Source of the DNA: a virus
DNA: 23,653 nt
Strand: one strand, 5' to 3'
Virus record (IMG/VR): IMGVR_UViG_3300043446_000897
Location: 1-23,653 of that record
The translations under genes were made by a program, and so were the position numbers. Below, in pieces: positions 19,966 to 23,653 of this stretch. The notes under the pieces were generated by a model, which was not told the origin of the DNA, searched no databases, and was given only the letters and a program-made list of their open reading frames with translations. Numbering within the stretch: position 1 is the first letter of the stretch; every line of letters starts with the position of its first letter.

Positions 19966-20733
19966 ATGAGCCTGACTATCAGCAAGAACGATCACCCGGC
20001 TGAGTCCACCCACTGGTACACCGTGGATGGGCTGCCGGCTTATGAGGTGATGGCCAAGAACGGCAACATGCGCCCCACTACCTTGGCAGACGCTCGCAAG
20101 ATGAACCTGCTGCCATCGGTCTCGACCATCATCAAGTGCGCCGCCACGCCGGGTCTGGAGCAGTGGAAGATGGAGCAGATGCTCTTGGCCGCCCTGACCC
20201 TGCCTCGGTTGGCGGGAGAGAACGAGGCAGAGTTTCTGAAACGGGTGCGGGCTGACAGTAGGGAAACTGGGCGCAAGGCAGCAGATCGCGGGACGGCCGT
20301 TCACGCGGCCGTGGAGGACTTCTACGGCGGCAAAGGCATCAAGACGCACCCCGAGATCATCCGGGGCGTAGAAAACGCTCTGACGGCCAAATTTGGGCAG
20401 CAGGACTGGCTTGCGGAGAAGTCCTTCGCCACCTCGTCTTACGGCGGGAAGGTGGATCTTTGCTCCGGTGCCGCGGTGATTGACTTCAAGACCAAGGAGT
20501 TTGGCCCAGACAAGCTCCCCACGGGCTTTGAGGAAAATGTCATGCAGCTCGCGGCCTACCGCTTCGGGCTGGGACTGAATTCCGCAAAGTGCGCGAATGT
20601 TTTCATCTCCGTCACCGAGCCCGGGCTGGTTCACATCGTCGAGTGGGACGAGGACGATCTGTTCCGGGGATGGAAGATGTTCCTTGGCTTGCTGGACTAT
20701 TGGTACGCCAAAACTCAACTGAAGGAAATCTGA
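19966..20733 (+). CDS. PD-(D/E)XK exonuclease, RecB/Cas4-type, 255 aa
   Basis: This nuclease is probably used in phage recombination or DNA end processing. Its motifs are in order: H113 in DRGTAVHAAVEDFY, D164 in YGGKVDLCSG, D173 with K175 in VIDFKTK, and Q194xxxY198 in VMQLAAYRF. These are the metal ligands, the catalytic lysine and the RecB-type QxxxY motif. AGGGGG lies before the ATG, and the SSB-like gene ends eight bases before it. Its stop overlaps the next start (TGATG). The frame on the other strand (254 codons) is a shadow. No annealing protein of the Beta/RecT kind is seen beside it, although the SSB-like protein could do part of that job. Confidence 0.88.
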   Translation: MSLTISKNDHPAESTHWYTVDGLPAYEVMAKNGNMRPTTLADARKMNLLPSVSTIIKCAATPGLEQWKMEQMLLAALTLPRLAGENEAEFLKRVRADSRETGRKAADRGTAVHAAVEDFYGGKGIKTHPEIIRGVENALTAKFGQQDWLAEKSFATSSYGGKVDLCSGAAVIDFKTKEFGPDKLPTGFEENVMQLAAYRFGLGLNSAKCANVFISVTEPGLVHIVEWDEDDLFRGWKMFLGLLDYWYAKTQLKEI

Positions 20734-20996
20734 TGAGACTCGCTGACCTGATCAACTATCTGTTCACCTATGACGCTTTGGCGCCGGAACTGATCCCAGT
20801 CAACAACTGGCGTCCGCAAGATCCTCGCAGGTATGACGAGCGCCGCAAGGCCAAGATCGCCTACCTGCGCGAGCGTAACTTGTACATCTTGGATGGGCAT
20901 TTCACCCCGACCAAGGCGGCCAACACCGACATCACCGTGACCTTCAACCGCGAGCGCCAGCAGCTTGGCGCCCAACTCATACAGGTGGCGAAATGA
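20733..20996 (+). CDS. Hypothetical protein, 87 aa
   Basis: ATG 20733-20735 overlaps the exonuclease stop by one base (TGATG). An upstream in-frame start would lie in the exonuclease. The product MRLADLINYLFTYDALAPEL has a charged middle (PRRYDERRKAKIAYLRERNL) and a beta-rich end (TDITVTFNRERQQLGAQLIQ). I do not recognise it. Tight coupling to the nuclease suggests an accessory role in DNA processing, unproven. Confidence 0.72.
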   Translation: MRLADLINYLFTYDALAPELIPVNNWRPQDPRRYDERRKAKIAYLRERNLYILDGHFTPTKAANTDITVTFNRERQQLGAQLIQVAK

Positions 20997-21286
20997 GAAC
21001 CCTAGCAATCGCAGCAACAGCCCTTCTGGGCGCTTGCGCCTCTCTTCCGGGTGCTAATAACAAGATCGAGCCGGTCGTCGCTCCTGCGGCTCCTGATGCG
21101 GCCTCTGGGCTGGCCGTGGAGAAGGAGGTGCAGGCGCTGACCCGGGCGGAAGTGATCGCTGGAATCAACGAGTGCGAGGCGGCAGGTCTTCGGCCGGTCG
21201 TCCTTTCAACCAAGCGCCGGGTCAATGGCCAACAAATCCCCGCCGTCGTGGAGGTGACATGCCTGCCCAAGATCCAACAAAAATGA
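20993..21286 (+). CDS. Small lipoprotein, 97 aa
   Basis: MRTLAIAATALLGACASLPG is a short signal peptide with a lipobox (LGAC), so C15 should be lipid-modified and the mature protein anchored to a membrane facing the periplasm. The rest, including LTRAEVIAGINECEAAGLRP and VVEVTCLPK, has two cysteines that might form a disulfide. It overlaps the previous gene as ATGA. A lipoprotein expressed with early replication genes could act in superinfection exclusion. Such roles are known for phage lipoproteins such as T5 Llp, but nothing here shows the same target. Confidence 0.75.
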   Translation: MRTLAIAATALLGACASLPGANNKIEPVVAPAAPDAASGLAVEKEVQALTRAEVIAGINECEAAGLRPVVLSTKRRVNGQQIPAVVEVTCLPKIQQK

Positions 21287-21654
21287 GACCGGCAGCCAAG
21301 CGAGTTATCGAAGCGATGCGGGAAGTGCGTCTTGCCAACAAGGAAATCACCACCCGCAACATCGCGGAGCAGTTGGGCATCAAGGTTCAGACCGTGGGCG
21401 CCAACCTGCAGAGGATGGCCAAGGAAGGCTTGATCAGACGCCACGGCATGATCCTTCAGTTCGACGGTGCGAACCGGGCGAAGAATGTGCTGTGGCGTAT
21501 CAACACACTGGTAGTGCGCAAACTGGAGGCAGCAGCAAATGCCGCAAACGACGAGAACAAAAAGACCAGCAGATCAACCGGCGCGATGCACGATGTGCAA
21601 AGTTGTAAAGCAACCAAACGAGTATCACAAGACGCGGTACAACACGCTCAATAG
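21259..21654 (+). CDS. Winged-helix DNA-binding protein, 131 aa
   Basis: ATG 21259-21261 is preceded by GGAGG, giving MPAQDPTKMRPAAKRVIEAM. An ATGA-type alternative (21283) is also possible. The middle TTRNIAEQLGIKVQTVGANL followed by QRMAKEGLIRRHG is a winged helix-turn-helix: recognition helix at IKVQTVGANL, wing after GLIRRHG. It is probably a regulator or a replication/recombination accessory. The last 39 codons overlap, in another frame, the zinc-ribbon gene and have low complexity (TSRSTGAMHDVQSCK), so the C-terminus may be unselected. Confidence 0.72.
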   Translation: MPAQDPTKMRPAAKRVIEAMREVRLANKEITTRNIAEQLGIKVQTVGANLQRMAKEGLIRRHGMILQFDGANRAKNVLWRINTLVVRKLEAAANAANDENKKTSRSTGAMHDVQSCKATKRVSQDAVQHAQ

Positions 21655-21736
21655 CTGGTGCAAGGAATGTGTGAAGGAAGACAACAGATTCCGGTACCAC
21701 GCATACAAAGAGAAGAAAGGAAAGACGGATGGCTAA
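21539..21736 (+). CDS. Zinc-ribbon protein, 65 aa
   Basis: CTMC and CKEC (separated by about 24 residues) form a small zinc ribbon in MPQTTRTKRPADQPARCTMC followed by KVVKQPNEYHKTRYNTLN and WCKECVKEDNRFRYHAY. This pattern is common in phage proteins. It has GGAGG nine bases before its ATG, and its first 116 bases are also read by the winged-helix gene. The basic tail could touch DNA or RNA. Specific function is unknown. Confidence 0.75.
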   Translation: MPQTTRTKRPADQPARCTMCKVVKQPNEYHKTRYNTLNSWCKECVKEDNRFRYHAYKEKKGKTDG

Positions 21737-21935
21737 GCTGCCTTACACATACACAATCTGCCCACCAAATGATCCACCGAAACAATACACAGCCATGACG
21801 CCGTGGATGGTCAAAGCCTTGCGCCACGGCAACGACTTGACGATTGATCAAAGAGCGGCGGTCTATCCGGCGCATTCGGATGACTTTGAAGGGAAGCTGG
21901 CACGGTTGCTGGCAAACGCAAGGGAGAAGAAATGA
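21729..21935 (+). CDS. Hypothetical protein, 68 aa
   Basis: It starts MAKLPYTYTICPPNDPPKQY at ATG 21729-21731, eight bases inside the preceding gene, behind an AAGGAAAG ribosome site. The rest (MVKALRHGNDLTIDQRAAVY) is soluble with a helical end LARLLANAREKK. Its last codons (AREKK) include AGGGAG, which acts as ribosome site for the next gene. No family is recognised. Confidence 0.72.
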   Translation: MAKLPYTYTICPPNDPPKQYTAMTPWMVKALRHGNDLTIDQRAAVYPAHSDDFEGKLARLLANAREKK

Positions 21936-22111
21936 TTTTCTTTGGTGGAGTGTTCATGGTAGTGGCGGCGTTTGCGGTGTTCATGATGTTTGCCGATCCG
22001 GTGAACAACAAACGAGTGTGGCTGGAGGATGCCTGTGCGGCGGTGATGATGCTCGGGTTCGGTGTGATGGTAATTGGCGCGTGTGTTTGGATCGGAAGGG
22101 TGCTGGGATGA
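21932..22111 (+). CDS. Two-helix membrane protein, 59 aa
   Basis: This gene lies between ATGA overlaps at both ends. It encodes MIFFGGVFMVVAAFAVFMMF then ADPVNNKRVWLEDACAAVMM and LGFGVMVIGACVWIGRVLG: two hydrophobic helices joined by a short charged loop. It is probably an inner-membrane protein. Function is unknown; the neighbouring genes are accessory. Confidence 0.72.
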   Translation: MIFFGGVFMVVAAFAVFMMFADPVNNKRVWLEDACAAVMMLGFGVMVIGACVWIGRVLG

Positions 22112-22272
22112 GTGACATTGAGGTAATGATTGCGTACCTGCAACTCAAGATACGCCAGCGTGACTGGCACGGCGTGGCTGATGCTGCGATGGACATCAGG
22201 GAGATGGAAGCGCGTTTGCGTAGCATGCCCACGGTAATGGTTGCTCCAAAAGAAAACAAAAATGCCAGCTAA
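22108..22272 (+). CDS. Conserved small phage protein, 54 aa
   Basis: It starts at ATG 22108-22110, overlapping the previous stop as ATGA. The product MSDIEVMIAYLQLKIRQRDW continues HGVADAAMDIREMEARLRSM, matching a common small phage protein of the 'xIxYLxxKxxxxDWHxVxDAAxDIREIE' type. It is helical and of unknown function. Confidence 0.75.
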   Translation: MSDIEVMIAYLQLKIRQRDWHGVADAAMDIREMEARLRSMPTVMVAPKENKNAS

Positions 22273-22291
22273 CGGATGGAGAAAGAGACAA

Positions 22292-22543
22292 ATGCAATGG
22301 ATATCGAATGATGAGAACAAACGGCGAAACGAAGCCTTCGCAGAGTTTATTGGCGGCGTTGCTTATGAAGAGGACGGAGGCTGGTCGAAAGAGGTCTGGG
22401 ACGCGGCGTGGAGCGCGAGACGCGAATGGGTTGGGCTGACGGATGAGGAAATTGACGATTGTTTCGGTATGGATAACGGATTTAGCCCATACGATGCAAT
22501 TAAAAAAGCAGAAGCCAAACTCAAGGAGAAGAACAATGTATGA
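22292..22543 (+). CDS. Small phage protein ending in the REWVGLTDEE module, 83 aa
   Basis: I take ATG 22292-22294, with GGAG ten bases upstream. An ATG at 22262 would overlap the previous gene. The product runs MQWISNDENKRRNEAFAEFI then EEDGGWSKEVWDAAWSARRE, followed by WVGLTDEEIDDCFGMDNGF and KKAEAKLKEKNNV. The REWVGLTDEE block recurs in the gene at 22757 and is a familiar mobile module of phage small genes. The tail AKLKEKN is encoded by the sequence that also serves as ribosome site for the next gene. Function is unknown. Confidence 0.75.
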   Translation: MQWISNDENKRRNEAFAEFIGGVAYEEDGGWSKEVWDAAWSARREWVGLTDEEIDDCFGMDNGFSPYDAIKKAEAKLKEKNNV

Positions 22544-23091
22544 CGACGAACTGCATGGAAAAGCCGCAACCTATGCAAACAATCGCAGAGATGCTTACAT
22601 TGAAAAAATGAGACAGGGTAAGGTTGAAAAGAAAACCCAAGATGAACTGCGCTGGATTTGGGTGGCTCATTACGAAGGATACAAAGAAGGGTATTGGGTG
22701 GCAACAGGCGATGACCGTTACACAACAGACCCCGCCAAACTCAAGGAGAAGAACACATGAGCATCGAAGCAATGAAGGCCGCGCTGGAGGCGCTGGAAGA
22801 TATTTTTGGAAAAAATAAAGTTGATGTTGGGGCTATCAATGTTTTGCGCAAAGCCATCGAAGAAGCAGAGAAGCAAGAGCCGGTGGCGTGTCCTTATTGC
22901 CATTGTTCAGCCACGCTTGGTGCTGTGTATTTTGACCAGAACTGCGCTGGATGTGTGAAGCGAATGATCCACCCACAACCCAAGCGCGAATGGGTTGGGC
23001 TGACTGATGAGGAAGCGGCTGAATGCTGGAACTCTAGCGCGGTCACGACATGGAAAAACATTGAAGCCAAGCTGCGGGAGAAGAACGGATG
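22511..23091 (+). repeat. Repeated gene-junction sequence (three copies)
   Basis: Near-identical junctions at 22511-22538, 22734-22759 and 23063-23091 read GCCAAACTCAAGGAGAAGAA or a close variant, then a few bases and ATG. Each encodes the C-terminal AKLKEKN or AKLREKN of one gene while supplying the AAGGAG or GGGAG ribosome site of the next. A shorter form (AAGGGAGAAGAA before ATG) is at 21918-21934. Confidence 0.75.
22536..22760 (+). CDS. Hypothetical protein, 74 aa
   Basis: ATG 22536-22538 lies eight bases inside the previous gene, with AAGGAG at a good distance. The product starts MYDDELHGKAATYANNRRDA and holds DELRWIWVAHYEGYKEGYW, an aromatic-rich helix, before the tail DPAKLKEKNT. No family is recognised. 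Both its ends are defined by the repeated junction sequence, as if it were an interchangeable cassette. Confidence 0.72.
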   Translation: MYDDELHGKAATYANNRRDAYIEKMRQGKVEKKTQDELRWIWVAHYEGYKEGYWVATGDDRYTTDPAKLKEKNT

Positions 23092-23095
23092 CTAG
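22757..23095 (+). CDS. Small phage protein with zinc ribbon and REWVGLTDEE module, 112 aa
   Basis: It opens MSIEAMKAALEALEDIFGKN and continues VLRKAIEEAEKQEPVACPYC, a typical beginning of accessory phage proteins of the EALE...AIEEAEKQEPVA type. Cysteines CPYCHC and CAGC may bind zinc. The C-terminal half is REWVGLTDEEAAECWNSS then NIEAKLREKNGC, the same module as in the gene at 22292. It overlaps the previous gene as ATGA. Function is unknown. Confidence 0.78.
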   Translation: MSIEAMKAALEALEDIFGKNKVDVGAINVLRKAIEEAEKQEPVACPYCHCSATLGAVYFDQNCAGCVKRMIHPQPKREWVGLTDEEAAECWNSSAVTTWKNIEAKLREKNGC

Positions 23096-23511
23096 TCCAA
23101 CTACTCCAACCTGATCCGATCTTGCTTGATGACCCTGTGCGCCCGAGCATTGCGCCAGAGAGTCGCGTCGGCAAATGGAGTCGCGTTTACCTGCACATCG
23201 ACGATGACGACAGAACCGTGGGTGCCGTGCTGTGTGCCGTGCAGATGGACTTCATACCAACAGAAGAAGCGCAACTGTTTCTGCCTGATTTGAGTCCGCT
23301 GCCAAAAATTGCGGTGCTGTACAGCATCTGGTCATATCGCAAGGGCGCGGGCAGCAAATTGGTGCGCGAGTATCTGAGCATGAAGAGTCCAGAAGTGACA
23401 ATGCGAATCGTGACGATGAGTCCGAAGACAACGATGGCGAGAGACTTCCACCTACGCAATGGGGCGAAGACATTGCAGGAGAACGAGGAGACGGTGAACT
23501 ATGAATACTGA
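23089..23511 (+). CDS. GNAT-like protein, 140 aa
   Basis: The middle contains IAVLYSIWSYRKGAGSKLVR, where RKGAGSKL matches the acyl-CoA pyrophosphate loop (R/QxxGxG/A) of GNAT acetyltransferases. Downstream DFHLRNGAKTL is the usual later strand-and-helix element (xxFYxxxGF/A). The N-terminal part (YLHIDDDDRTVGAVLCAV) gives the early beta strands. A substrate cannot be told. It starts at ATG 23089-23091 after GGGAG and overlaps the next gene by 11 bases. Assignment is from motif spacing only. Confidence 0.6.
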   Translation: MLVQLLQPDPILLDDPVRPSIAPESRVGKWSRVYLHIDDDDRTVGAVLCAVQMDFIPTEEAQLFLPDLSPLPKIAVLYSIWSYRKGAGSKLVREYLSMKSPEVTMRIVTMSPKTTMARDFHLRNGAKTLQENEETVNYEY

Positions 23512-23653
23512 ATGGAAAAATAAAATGAGACCAATTGATTTTGTTATGCACGACGACGACTTTGCGGACATAGAACTGATTCGTGAAGCTGTAACAAAAC
23601 CACTCAAAATTTTTGGCCAGCTTGGTGAGTATGAAATTGTTGATTATCATTAC
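23501..23653 (+). CDS. Hypothetical protein, N-terminal part (runs off the right end)
   Basis: ATG 23501-23503 with AGGAG upstream opens a frame that stays open for 51 codons to the window edge: MNTEWKNKMRPIDFVMHDDD then FADIELIREAVTKPLKIFG and QLGEYEIVDYHY. It continues the chain of overlapping accessory genes. No domain can be assigned from this fragment. Confidence 0.65.
   Translation, partial: MNTEWKNKMRPIDFVMHDDDFADIELIREAVTKPLKIFGQLGEYEIVDYHY

Noticed and set aside
19954-20718. 254-codon leftward open frame
   Set aside because: It is the antisense of the exonuclease gene, whose catalytic motifs are all in place on the plus strand.
1-23653. CRISPR array, insertion sequence, integrase or attachment site
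   Set aside because: No regularly spaced direct repeats, transposase or tyrosine/serine recombinase motifs were seen on either strand.

Overview
The window is a 23.65-kb piece of a tailed double-stranded DNA phage (Caudoviricetes). It carries terminase and portal genes, replication and recombination genes, and dozens of small tightly packed phage genes, most joined by ATGA overlaps. The sigma70-like promoters (TTGACA with 16-18 bp spacers), a lipobox protein, and an SSB-like protein ending in the DDIPF tail that docks on bacterial SSB partners suggest a Gram-negative host. A proteobacterium is my inference. No integrase, lysis, tail, tRNA or CRISPR sequence is visible. The portal gene runs off the left end and a small early gene runs off the right end.

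Layout, right to left from the control region at about 19.1 kb. Two fully overlapping divergent promoters lie at 19116-19149. Rightward transcription (19189 to the right end) makes a small acidic protein, an SSB-like protein with a DDIPF tail, a RecB/Cas4-type PD-(D/E)XK exonuclease, a lipoprotein, a winged-helix protein, a zinc-ribbon protein and a chain of small accessory genes. Leftward transcription makes a Cro-like HTH protein, a ParB-like coiled-coil protein, an SF2 helicase with a zinc ribbon, a Toprim primase-like protein and a 50-residue acidic protein. About 465 bases with no convincing gene (15035-15499) follow. They are full of strong inverted repeats and end in a textbook leftward terminator, so they are the best candidate here for an undescribed structured RNA or a replication origin. 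Further left are an endonuclease, small conserved phage proteins and an HNH-like protein, closed by a terminator at 13262-13291.

Two further leftward promoters (near 13.19 and 12.14 kb) share the same extended sequence, including a GTAGC/GCTAC dyad placed exactly at the predicted transcript start. They drive small-gene operons that lead into the packaging and head genes: terminase small subunit, terminase large subunit, two giant polyvalent proteins (1309 and 1115 residues), then the portal.

The polyvalent proteins lie between terminase and portal and are probably packaged and injected with the DNA. The 1115-residue protein ends in two tandem ADP-ribosyltransferase-like modules. The 1309-residue protein carries another module of the same general kind and an unexpected helix-hairpin-helix/VDxH signature typical of DNA glycosylases. 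Together they look like an injected counter-defence or host-modification kit.
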